The notes under the pieces were generated by a model. That model ran no database searches, was not told where the DNA came from, and saw only the letters and a program-made list of their open reading frames with translations. Made by a program: the position numbers and the translations under genes. From JAYZDP01 sp036337765 (GTDB lineage: Bacteria > Acidobacteriota > Thermoanaerobaculia > Multivoradales > Multivoraceae), in NCBI GenBank assembly GCA_036337765.1, contig JAYZDP010000212.1, positions 1 to 5,692 on the forward strand: a stretch of 5,692 bases of DNA, written 5' to 3'. Positions 1-5,692 of this stretch are shown here, one piece after another; positions within the stretch are counted from its first letter, which is position 1, and each line of letters opens with the position of its first letter.

Positions 1-692
1 GGCTCAGGCACAGCCAAGGCCGCCGAACCGCCCATCTCGCGAGCTGCCGGACGGCGCGTACGCCGGGTCCTCTAGCGGTGGGAAGGGGTGGTGGTCCAGC
101 GTCGGGGCCGCTGCCGAACATCGCCCAGGATGTGGGCAAAAGAACGAGCATGAGCACCAGGCAGAAGAGCAGTCCGAATCCGCCCGACAGCCCGAGGTGA
201 CGAGCGACCGAGCCCAGTGCCTTGAGCAGAGCTTCGAACTCGGCGCGTAGGTCATCGATTCGCGTGGGGTCGCGCACGGCGGCCAACCAGGAGTCGAACA
301 AGGCCCTCTCGACAAGCCAAGGGCTGTGATCTGCCATCCAGTTGCGCGGGATCGCGTGGCCTGCGATGCGCACCGACGGCAGCCCTCTCAGAATGTCGAG
401 CGGGCCGCTCGCCGCTTCGTCCATGAGCTGCTCTGGGCCTTCGACGAGAACTAGGAGATCGCCGCCCAGGTCATAGCGCTCACTCAAGTTGAGGACTCGC
501 GCCAGGCTGGGATCGTCGCGATTCAAGATGCCGCCGAAGCTCAGGTCGGAGGGGGGTGCGCAGCGCGAAGCCGCTGATCAAGACGAAGGGGAGCGTCGCT
601 ACGAGGGTCGCCGTCAGGGGGCGGGCGATCGCAACTTCAGCGAGTCTTTCGAGAGCTCGGCTCAGTCCGCGCCTGGGGTCCCGGTCGGTCAT
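1..692 (-). CDS. RND/MMPL-type exporter, N-terminal part, frameshifted and cut by the window edge
   Basis: Probable inner-membrane exporter of the RND/MMPL superfamily (proton-driven efflux or lipid export). Substrate unknown. The ATG at 692 opens a frame giving a basic N-terminus and a first membrane segment (about residues 25-42, TATLVATLPFVLISGFAL) just after 'IARP', as in RND TM1. That frame stops at TGA 482-480. The frame one base further on continues without a stop from 577 to the window edge. Joined at the C run (551-556) the product reads on as RTPSDLSFGGILNRDDPSL, then a soluble stretch with LLVLVEGPE, typical of the first extracytoplasmic loop. A second membrane segment lies near residues 168-188 (FGLLFCLVLMLVLLP), followed by RWAVRRPWLCLS, which resembles the start of the second half of an RND protein. 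About 230 residues are visible. The downstream frame is closed by TGA at 580-578 and has no good start upstream of the run, which supports one broken gene rather than two. It may be a pseudogene or a sequencing error. The family call comes from pattern only. Confidence 0.6.
551..556 (-). other. Frameshift site: run of six C inside the exporter gene
   Basis: On the minus strand the run reads A-CCCCCC-T. Frame zero (ACC CCC CTC CGA) leads to a TGA at 482-480. With five C it would read ACC CCC TCC GAC and join an open frame running to the window edge with exporter-like protein. One extra C is therefore the simplest explanation, whether a homopolymer error in the assembly or a real indel. A +1 slip by tRNA-Pro on CCC-C is a known but less likely alternative. 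Confidence 0.65.
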
Positions 693-779
693 GTTTGCGT
701 TTCGAAGCCGCGGCCTGCCAAGATTCCGGCCGCATTCTAGTGGGGCCCGGGCCGCGCCCCGCCACTGGTGCGATTTTCG
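693..779. promoter_or_regulatory. Divergent intergenic region between the exporter and oxoprolinase genes
   Basis: This 87-bp gap separates two divergent start codons and must hold promoters for both genes unless they lie in coding DNA. On the minus strand TAGAAT (739-734) matches five of six bases of the TATAAT -10 consensus. It would place transcription start near 726 and give a leader of about 34 nt for the exporter. No convincing TTGACA-like -35 lies 17 bp upstream of it. On the plus strand I see no clear -10 close to 780. Neither start codon has a Shine-Dalgarno sequence. The promoter assignment is inference from one hexamer. Confidence 0.3.
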
Positions 780-3700
780 ATGAGCACCACCTGGCAATTC
801 TGGATCGACGTCGGCGGGACGTTCACCGACTGTCTCGCTCGTGGGCCGGGTGGGGAGGTCCGCGAGAACAAAGTGTTGAGCTCGGCCAGCATAAAGTGTG
901 GCGTGGAGGCCGCCACGGGCACTTCCCTCGACGCAACCGGTCTTGAGGGGTTTCCCCCGCAGTTCTTCGCGGGCTACGACGTGCGAGCCGGCACGTGCGG
1001 CCGGACCTCGCGGGTGGTGAACTCCGCTGGTGGATCTCTCGAGCTGGCAGAGCCGCTCCTGGGCGTGAGTGCCGGCGGCGTCGTCGGGCTCAGCTGCGGC
1101 GAGCCGGCACCCGTTCTCGCGGTCCGTACCGCGCTGGGGCTCGGTCTCGACCAAGAAATTGGGCGTGTGGAGGTGCGGCTCGGGACGACCCGCGGCACCA
1201 ATGCCCTTCTCGAGCGTCGGGGCGCCGCGACCTGTCTGGTGACGACGCGCGGCTTTGCGGACGTCTTGGAGATCGGCGACCAAAGTCGGCCGAGGCTCTT
1301 CGAGCTTGATATTCGCAAACCCGAGGCACTTTATGGCTGGAGGGTCGAGATCGAGGAAAGGCTCGCCGCGGACGGAACCCGGCTCCTGGCACCGGACTCA
1401 GCGGCCGTCCGTAGGGCCCTTGAGCCGGTGTTGGCCGAGGGCGCCGAGGCGGTCGCCATCTGCTTTGTCAATGCGTACCGCAACGGTTGCAACGAAGGGG
1501 AAGTAGCCGAGATCGCCCGTGAGCTCGGTTTCAGCCAGGTCTCGATCTCCAGCGAGGTCTCGCCGACCATCAAGATGATCCCACGCGGCGATACCACGGT
1601 GGTCGACGCCTATCTGACCCCGGTCCTGCAGGGCTATCTCGCCGAGATCCACCGGGCGATGCCTGAGGCGAAGATGACGGTGATGTCGAGCGCCGGCGGC
1701 CTGATGGAGCTCGGCGCGGTGTCGGGCAAGGATACGGTGTTGAGTGGTCCCGCTGGCGGGGTGGTGGGGCTCTCGCACGTGGCTCGCTCTGCTGGCCTCG
1801 CGCGTGCGATCGGCTTCGACATGGGAGGCACCTCGACCGACGTCAGCCGCTGGGACGGTCAGCTCTCCTACGAGTACGAGACCGAGAAGGCGGGAGTACG
1901 TATCGTTGCGCCGATGCTGGCCGTCGAGACGGTGGCCGCGGGTGGCGGCTCGATCTGTGGCTTCGATGGACAGAAGCTGATCGTGGGACCACGCAGCGCC
2001 GGCGCTCAGCCGGGGCCGGTCTGCTACGGACGGGGTGGACCGCTCGCGCTGACTGATGCCAACCTGGTCTTGGGCCGCGTGGTCCCGAGCGCGTTCCCGT
2101 TTCCACTGGATGTCAACCGGGTGCGGGTCGCGCTGGCCGGTCTGCGCGACGAGGTCGTGACCGCCAGTGGCACCGAGATGAGCGAGGAGGAGCTGGCGGA
2201 GGGCTTCATTCGCATCGCCAACGCGAAGATGGCGGCCGCGATCCGCCGCATCTCGGTCGCCAGGGGAGTCGACGTTCGTGAGTTCGCGCTGGTCTCCTTC
2301 GGTGGTGCCGGCGGACAGCACGCCTGCGCCGTGGCACGCGAACTGGGCGTGCGCGACGTGGTGGTACATCCCTACGCTGGGGTGTTGAGCGCCTTTGGCA
2401 TGGGTGCCGCCGACGTCAGGCGCTTCGCCGTCCGTACCGTGATGGAGCCCCTCGACGCCCCGACACTGGCGGGCCTGCAGCCCAAGATCGACGAGCTCGC
2501 TCGCTCGCTTTCTAGAGAGGTCGCGGCGGCAGGAGTGCCCTCAGACCGGGTCCGATCGCCGGTGTTGATGCTCGAGCTGCGCTACGCTGGGCAGGCGAGC
2601 GCAATCGAGGTGTCGTACCCGGAAGCAGGCGGCTGGCGACGTGAGTTCGAACGTCGGCACGCCGAGCTGTACGGGCACGTCTTCGCGGGTCGCGCGGTGG
2701 AGATCGCAGCACTGCGGGTCGAGGTGGTCGGCGAGATGGCGAAGGTTGAGATGCCAACCCTGCCCCGGCACCACGGAGAGGTGCCGACCCGGGGCGATCG
2801 GGAGGTGTTCTCAGGCGGCGGCTGGCAGCGGGCGCCAGTGGTCCAGCGTGCCGACCTCGGCGCCGGCGCAGAGCTGGTGGGGCCGGCGATCGTCGTCGAG
2901 CGGAGCGGCACGACCCTCATCGAGGCCGGCTGGATCTGCCAGGTATCCGAGATCGGGGATCTCAGACTCTCGGACCGCGCGCCGTCCGACCGGCCGTCCC
3001 AGGACGAGCAGGTCAACCCAGTCGACCTGGAGGTATACAACAACCACTTCGCCGCGATCGCGGAGGAGATGGGGACGACACTGCGGCGGACGGCGCTGTC
3101 GGTCAACGTCAAGGAGCGGCTCGATTTCTCGTGTGCGGTCTTTGACGGGGGTGGTTCGCTGGTTGCCAACGCACCGCACATGCCCGTGCATCTGGGTGCG
3201 ATGAGCGAGACCATTCGCTGTGTGATCGAGGACCGGCCCGAGCTCCGAGCCGGGGACGTAGTGGTCACCAACGATCCGTTCCGGGGCGGTTCGCACTTGC
3301 CGGACATCACGGTCGTCACACCGGTGTTCGAGAGTGGGCGCGACAAGCCGGTGTTCTACACCGCGAGTCGCGCTCACCACGCCGAGATCGGCGGGATCCG
3401 ACCGGGCAGTATGCCGCCCGACTCGACCTGCCTGGCCGAAGAGGGCGTTCTGCTGCGTAGCTTCGTCGCTGTCCGGGCGGGAGAGACTCGCTTCGACGAG
3501 CTCCGAGCAATGCTCTCTTCCGGCCGGTATCCGTCGCGATCGCCCGACGAGAACATCGCTGACATCGGAGCTCAGATCGCCGCGAACCAACTGGGTGTAC
3601 ACCGTCTCCATGCGCTGATGGGGAGGGCCGGGCGCGACACCACGCTGAGCTACATGGGCCACATTCAGGATGCGGCGGCCGCGCGTATGCGCGCCAGCCT

Positions 3701-4553
3701 CGCCTCGATAGCCGACGGCGAATATCACTTTCGGGACCAGCTCGACAACGGCGCCACGATCGCCGTCGAGGTGTCGATTCGCGGTGAGCAAGCCAGAATC
3801 GATTTCGAGGGTACCGGACCACAGCTCGGCGACAATCTGAACGCCAATCTGGCGATCGTGAAAGCGGCGGTCATCTACTGTTTCCGCTGCCTGATCGATG
3901 CCGAGATCCCGCTCAACGAGGGTGTGCTCGAGCCGCTTGAAATCGTCGTGCCGCGGTCGCTGCTACGGCCGCACTTCGATCCCGATCCGCAACGATGCCC
4001 CGCAGTCGTGGGCGGCAACGTCGAGACGTCGCAGCGCGTCACCGATGTGATTCTCGGAGCCTTGGGGCTAGCGGCGGCTAGCCAGGGCACGATGAACAAC
4101 TTCTGCTTCGGAGACGGCTCATTCGGCTACTACGAGACCATCTGCGGCGGTGCGGGTGCCGGCCCCGACTTCGCCGGTGCGAGCGCGGTCCATACCCACA
4201 TGACAAATACCCGGCTGACCGATCCCGAGATCCTCGAGGCGCAGACACCGGTACGCATCCGGCGCTTCGAGGTGCGGCGCGGCTCAGGGGGCGAGGGGGC
4301 GCATCGAGGCGGCGACGGCTGCACTAGGGAGCTCGAGTTCCTTTCATCGCTCGAGGTGTCGCTGCTCAGCCAGCGCCGCAGCACGCGCCCCTTCGGGCTG
4401 GCGGGTGGAAAGCCGGGCGCACCCGGTCGGAACCGTCTCCTAGGTGCCGATGGCTCGGAGCGCGAGCTATCAGGCGTGGTGAGTCTCACGGTGCAGCCCG
4501 GAGACCGGATCCGCATCGACACTCCGGGCGGCGGTGGATTCGGCGAGGCCTAG
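780..4553 (+). CDS. Fused HyuA-HyuB protein, 5-oxoprolinase (ATP-hydrolysing) type
   Basis: Cytoplasmic ATP-dependent amidohydrolase. The fused family typically opens 5-oxo-L-proline to L-glutamate using ATP; relatives act on hydantoins, so the substrate here is inferred. The chain has 1257 residues, close to the roughly 1,290 of eukaryotic 5-oxoprolinase. HyuA half (about 1-725): actin-like phosphate motif DVGGTFTDC (10-18), GTTRGTNALL (135 on), GDQSRPRLFELDIRKPEALY (166 on), SGPAGGVVG (322 on), second phosphate motif FDMGGTSTDVS (346 on), TVAAGGGS (384 on) and FGGAGGQHA (507 on). A short polar linker (about 725-745) leads to the HyuB half (746-1257): NPVDLEVYNNHF, DPFRGGSHLPDIT (832 on), HHAEIGG (866 on), a Cys-Gly-Gly near 1122 and the typical Gly-rich end TPGGGGFG. 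No signal peptide or membrane segment is seen. The ATG at 780 is preferred over GTG 768 because the family begins close to the WQFWIDVGGTFTD block. Neither start has a Shine-Dalgarno sequence. The gene stands alone: both neighbours are on the other strand. Confidence 0.93.
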   Translation: MSTTWQFWIDVGGTFTDCLARGPGGEVRENKVLSSASIKCGVEAATGTSLDATGLEGFPPQFFAGYDVRAGTCGRTSRVVNSAGGSLELAEPLLGVSAGGVVGLSCGEPAPVLAVRTALGLGLDQEIGRVEVRLGTTRGTNALLERRGAATCLVTTRGFADVLEIGDQSRPRLFELDIRKPEALYGWRVEIEERLAADGTRLLAPDSAAVRRALEPVLAEGAEAVAICFVNAYRNGCNEGEVAEIARELGFSQVSISSEVSPTIKMIPRGDTTVVDAYLTPVLQGYLAEIHRAMPEAKMTVMSSAGGLMELGAVSGKDTVLSGPAGGVVGLSHVARSAGLARAIGFDMGGTSTDVSRWDGQLSYEYETEKAGVRIVAPMLAVETVAAGGGSICGFDGQKLIVGPRSAGAQPGPVCYGRGGPLALTDANLVLGRVVPSAFPFPLDVNRVRVALAGLRDEVVTASGTEMSEEELAEGFIRIANAKMAAAIRRISVARGVDVREFALVSFGGAGGQHACAVARELGVRDVVVHPYAGVLSAFGMGAADVRRFAVRTVMEPLDAPTLAGLQPKIDELARSLSREVAAAGVPSDRVRSPVLMLELRYAGQASAIEVSYPEAGGWRREFERRHAELYGHVFAGRAVEIAALRVEVVGEMAKVEMPTLPRHHGEVPTRGDREVFSGGGWQRAPVVQRADLGAGAELVGPAIVVERSGTTLIEAGWICQVSEIGDLRLSDRAPSDRPSQDEQVNPVDLEVYNNHFAAIAEEMGTTLRRTALSVNVKERLDFSCAVFDGGGSLVANAPHMPVHLGAMSETIRCVIEDRPELRAGDVVVTNDPFRGGSHLPDITVVTPVFESGRDKPVFYTASRAHHAEIGGIRPGSMPPDSTCLAEEGVLLRSFVAVRAGETRFDELRAMLSSGRYPSRSPDENIADIGAQIAANQLGVHRLHALMGRAGRDTTLSYMGHIQDAAAARMRASLASIADGEYHFRDQLDNGATIAVEVSIRGEQARIDFEGTGPQLGDNLNANLAIVKAAVIYCFRCLIDAEIPLNEGVLEPLEIVVPRSLLRPHFDPDPQRCPAVVGGNVETSQRVTDVILGALGLAAASQGTMNNFCFGDGSFGYYETICGGAGAGPDFAGASAVHTHMTNTRLTDPEILEAQTPVRIRRFEVRRGSGGEGAHRGGDGCTRELEFLSSLEVSLLSQRRSTRPFGLAGGKPGAPGRNRLLGADGSERELSGVVSLTVQPGDRIRIDTPGGGGFGEA
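4066..4083. repeat. Perfect 7-bp inverted repeat inside the oxoprolinase gene
   Basis: GGCTAGC (4066-4072), a four-base spacer, then GCTAGCC (4077-4083) form a potential GC-rich hairpin. GGCTAGC also occurs twice as a direct repeat (4066 and 4076). It lies in the coding sequence for LGLAAAS of the HyuB half, has no following T run, and is probably incidental. Confidence 0.3.
4550..4553. other. Shared CTAG: interleaved stop codons of two convergent genes
   Basis: The palindrome CTAG provides TAG on both strands. Plus-strand TAG at 4551-4553 ends the oxoprolinase, and minus-strand TAG at 4552-4550 ends the alpha/beta hydrolase. The genes overlap by four bases, so no intergenic terminator exists. 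Any terminator for either transcript must lie inside the opposing gene, and I see no stem followed by a T run close by on either side. Confidence 0.95.
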
Positions 4554-5446
4554 TCCGCCAGGAACTCGGTCACGGAGTCGAGGAACTCCTCCAGGCAGTC
4601 GTGGTGGACCCAGTGGCCAGCACCCTCGAAGTTGACGAGGCGCGCGTCCTGGAAGTCCCCGATGCGGCCGTCGGTTTCGGGGTCGGAGGCCCAACTCTCG
4701 GTGCCCCTGACGAGGAGGGTCGGACAGGCTATCCGGCGCCAGATCGAGCTCAGATCGGCTTGGCTGAACTGATATGGGCCCAGTGCGCGCACGTAGTTGT
4801 CGAACTTCCAGCTGTAGGTGCCGTTCTCGTTGCGCGCCACTCCGTGGACGGTGAGGTGTCGCGCCTGATCGTCCGAGAGATGAGCGTTAGCCTCCTGCAT
4901 GCGATGCATGGCGTCCTCGACCGAGGGATAGCGATGTGGCACGCGCCCGGCGAGGTTCTGCATCTTGCCGATCCACTCCGACATCCGGGTCCACGCCTCC
5001 GAGCCGGCGCGCCGATCGAGCATCTCGGGTGGCGGTCCCATGCCCTCGATCGCGATGACTTTCGCGATCTTCTCGGGGTAGGTGCCGGTGTAGTGCAGGG
5101 CGATGGCCCCTCCCAACGAATGACCGAGAAGCAGAGCCGGGTACTGGTCGAGGGCGTCTAGGAGTTGGGCGACGTCAAGCACGAAGTCGGACTGCGTGTA
5201 CATCCCGCCGCTGGCCCAGCCGCTGTCGCCGTGACCACGCAGGTCGGGCGCCACGACGTGGTAGTCGTCACGCAGACGGCGGGCGACCCAGTCCCAGTTG
5301 TGGGCGTGGTCGCGACCGCCGTGGATGAGCAGCAGCAGGGGCTTGTCCGGATTGCCCCAGTCCAGATAGTGCAGCCGCAGGCGCTGCGAGACGTAGAACT
5401 GGGAGGCGGGACCGAGGATGTCGGCTAGCGCGTCCACGCGATTCAT
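4550..5446 (-). CDS. Alpha/beta hydrolase-fold protein
   Basis: Soluble cytoplasmic hydrolase of 298 residues, a normal length for a single-domain alpha/beta hydrolase with a lid. The substrate cannot be told from sequence; esters, lactones or C-C bonds are all possible. Visible: strand LLLLIHGG with the oxyanion-hole HGG (42-44), APDLRGHGDSG (67-76), nucleophile elbow GHSLGG with Ser110, a lid of about 135-220 rich in Met and Trp, strand CPTLLVRG (241-248), and catalytic His278 in GAGHWVHH. The acid usually found as G-x-x-D after strand 7 reads GTES here, so Glu250 or Asp255 may serve instead. The ATG at 5446 was chosen because 25 or so residues then precede LRLHYLDWGN, as expected. The frame is open up to 5530, but that extension is Arg-rich and antisense to the ligase gene. 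GTG at 5437 is an alternative start (see the leaderless proposal). It diverges from the ligase with starts 45 bp apart. Confidence 0.9.
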   Translation of the reverse strand: MNRVDALADILGPASQFYVSQRLRLHYLDWGNPDKPLLLLIHGGRDHAHNWDWVARRLRDDYHVVAPDLRGHGDSGWASGGMYTQSDFVLDVAQLLDALDQYPALLLGHSLGGAIALHYTGTYPEKIAKVIAIEGMGPPPEMLDRRAGSEAWTRMSEWIGKMQNLAGRVPHRYPSVEDAMHRMQEANAHLSDDQARHLTVHGVARNENGTYSWKFDNYVRALGPYQFSQADLSSIWRRIACPTLLVRGTESWASDPETDGRIGDFQDARLVNFEGAGHWVHHDCLEEFLDSVTEFLAD

Positions 5447-5481
5447 TCTAAAGCGGCACGGCCGGAACTCGCGGATATGAT
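5445..5481. promoter_or_regulatory. Compact divergent promoter between hydrolase and ligase genes
   Basis: Two -10-like hexamers face outwards in an otherwise GC-rich gap. TAGAAT on the minus strand (5450-5445) is followed after exactly seven bases by GTG at 5437, in frame with the hydrolase. TATGAT on the plus strand (5476-5481) is followed after ten bases by the ATG at 5492. Both match TATAAT at five of six positions. No good -35 is seen: GCGGCA at 5453-5458 is the best for the plus strand, at three of six. The spacing would allow leaderless or nearly leaderless transcripts. This is inference from motif position only. Confidence 0.35.
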
Positions 5482-5491
5482 CCGCCCGCCG

Positions 5492-5692
5492 ATGTCGAAG
5501 GTCACTCTCCCGGATCGGGCGGTCCGTCACGGAGCGCGAGTGGCGCTGTGCGCGGGAGACGTCTCGGTCACCTACGCTGAGCTGTACGCGCGTGCGGCTC
5601 GGACCGCAGCCGCCCTACTCGACGGCCGGCGTGATCTCGAGGAGGCCCGCATCGCGCTTCTCGTCGGGCCGGGCGTTGAGTATGCGGTCCTG
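5492..5692 (+). CDS. AMP-binding acyl-CoA synthetase/ligase, N-terminal fragment (runs off the window)
   Basis: The first 67 residues of what looks like a class I adenylate-forming enzyme, which activates a carboxylic acid to an acyl-adenylate and then a CoA thioester. The features are those of the family's N-terminus: RVALCAGDVSVTYAELYARA, where the T-Y-x-E-L block is the usual first conserved motif, a helix of alternating Ala/Arg (ARTAAALLDG), then RIALLVGPGVEYAVL, the family's V-A-L-L-x-x-P-G strand. The RRDLEEAR wording recalls malonyl-CoA synthetase (MatB-like) and medium/long-chain acyl-CoA synthetases, but the ATP-binding and substrate motifs lie beyond the window, so no subclass or symbol is given. 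The ATG at 5492 is preferred. An in-frame ATG at 5477 would add MIRPP and sits inside the -10-like TATGAT. No Shine-Dalgarno sequence precedes either. It is divergent from the alpha/beta hydrolase and may share its regulation. Confidence 0.75.
   Translation, partial: MSKVTLPDRAVRHGARVALCAGDVSVTYAELYARAARTAAALLDGRRDLEEARIALLVGPGVEYAVL

Noticed and set aside
768..779. GTG start for the oxoprolinase, adding MRFS
   Set aside because: It has no ribosome binding site and adds residues not expected before the conserved WQFWIDVGG block. The ATG at 780 is simpler.
693..1283. Upstream extension of the exporter's first frame (starts as far as 1283)
   Set aside because: The extension is antisense to the oxoprolinase N-terminus, which carries DVGGTFTD. 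The exporter's TM1 is in the expected place with ATG 692.
1398..2369. Long open frame on the minus strand (323 residues) within the oxoprolinase gene
   Set aside because: It is fully antisense to a gene with strong family motifs. Its translation is rich in His, Arg and Gly with no recognisable domain, the usual shadow in GC-rich coding DNA.
2811..3791. Long open frame on the minus strand (326 residues) opposite the HyuB half
   Set aside because: Same reasoning: antisense shadow with no motif, no plausible start context and atypical composition.
4601..5161. Plus-strand open frame (186 residues) opposite the hydrolase
   Set aside because: It is antisense to the catalytic Ser110 region of a clear hydrolase, and its Val/Gly/Leu-rich translation has no domain.
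5447..5530. 28-residue N-terminal extension of the alpha/beta hydrolase
   Set aside because: It is Arg/His-rich, unlike the family, and would lie antisense over the ligase gene's start.
4550..5692. A catabolic operon linking oxoprolinase, hydrolase and ligase
   Set aside because: The genes alternate strands. Only hydrolase and ligase could share a promoter region, and nothing ties either to oxoproline.

Overview
The window is dense, high-GC bacterial DNA (by eye roughly two-thirds G+C, with codon third positions mostly G or C). It carries four protein genes in strictly alternating orientation (-, +, -, +), so no two form an operon. There is no tRNA, rRNA, CRISPR array, insertion sequence or phage gene. 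Gene content (RND-type exporter, ATP-dependent oxoprolinase, alpha/beta hydrolase, adenylate-forming ligase) fits a free-living, metabolically versatile high-GC bacterium such as a deltaproteobacterial/myxobacterial-type lineage or an actinobacterium. The sequence alone does not settle the phylum.

Layout. Positions 1-692 (minus) hold the N-terminal part of a gene resembling RND/MMPL-type exporters. It runs off the left edge and is broken by a +1 frameshift at a run of six C (minus strand, 551-556). An 87-bp divergent gap (693-779) separates it from the main gene, 780-4553 (plus): a complete 1257-residue protein with HyuA-like and HyuB-like halves fused in one chain, the architecture of ATP-hydrolysing 5-oxoprolinase. 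It converges on a complete 298-residue alpha/beta hydrolase (4550-5446, minus). The two stop codons are interleaved in one palindromic CTAG at 4550-4553. A very short divergent gap follows, and the right edge (5492-5692, plus) holds the first 67 residues of an AMP-binding acyl-CoA synthetase/ligase.

How the genes work together. The orientation argues against one pathway. The only likely co-regulated pair is the hydrolase and the ligase, whose start codons lie back to back 45 bp apart. A hydrolase releasing a carboxylic acid and a ligase activating one to a CoA thioester is a plausible pairing, but this is inference. The oxoprolinase probably works alone, hydrolysing 5-oxo-L-proline or a related cyclic amide.

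I do not see a new multi-gene system. The points worth a second look are local: the broken and apparently abbreviated exporter, the shared CTAG stops, the lack of Shine-Dalgarno sequences at all four starts, and the compact divergent promoter near 5445-5492.
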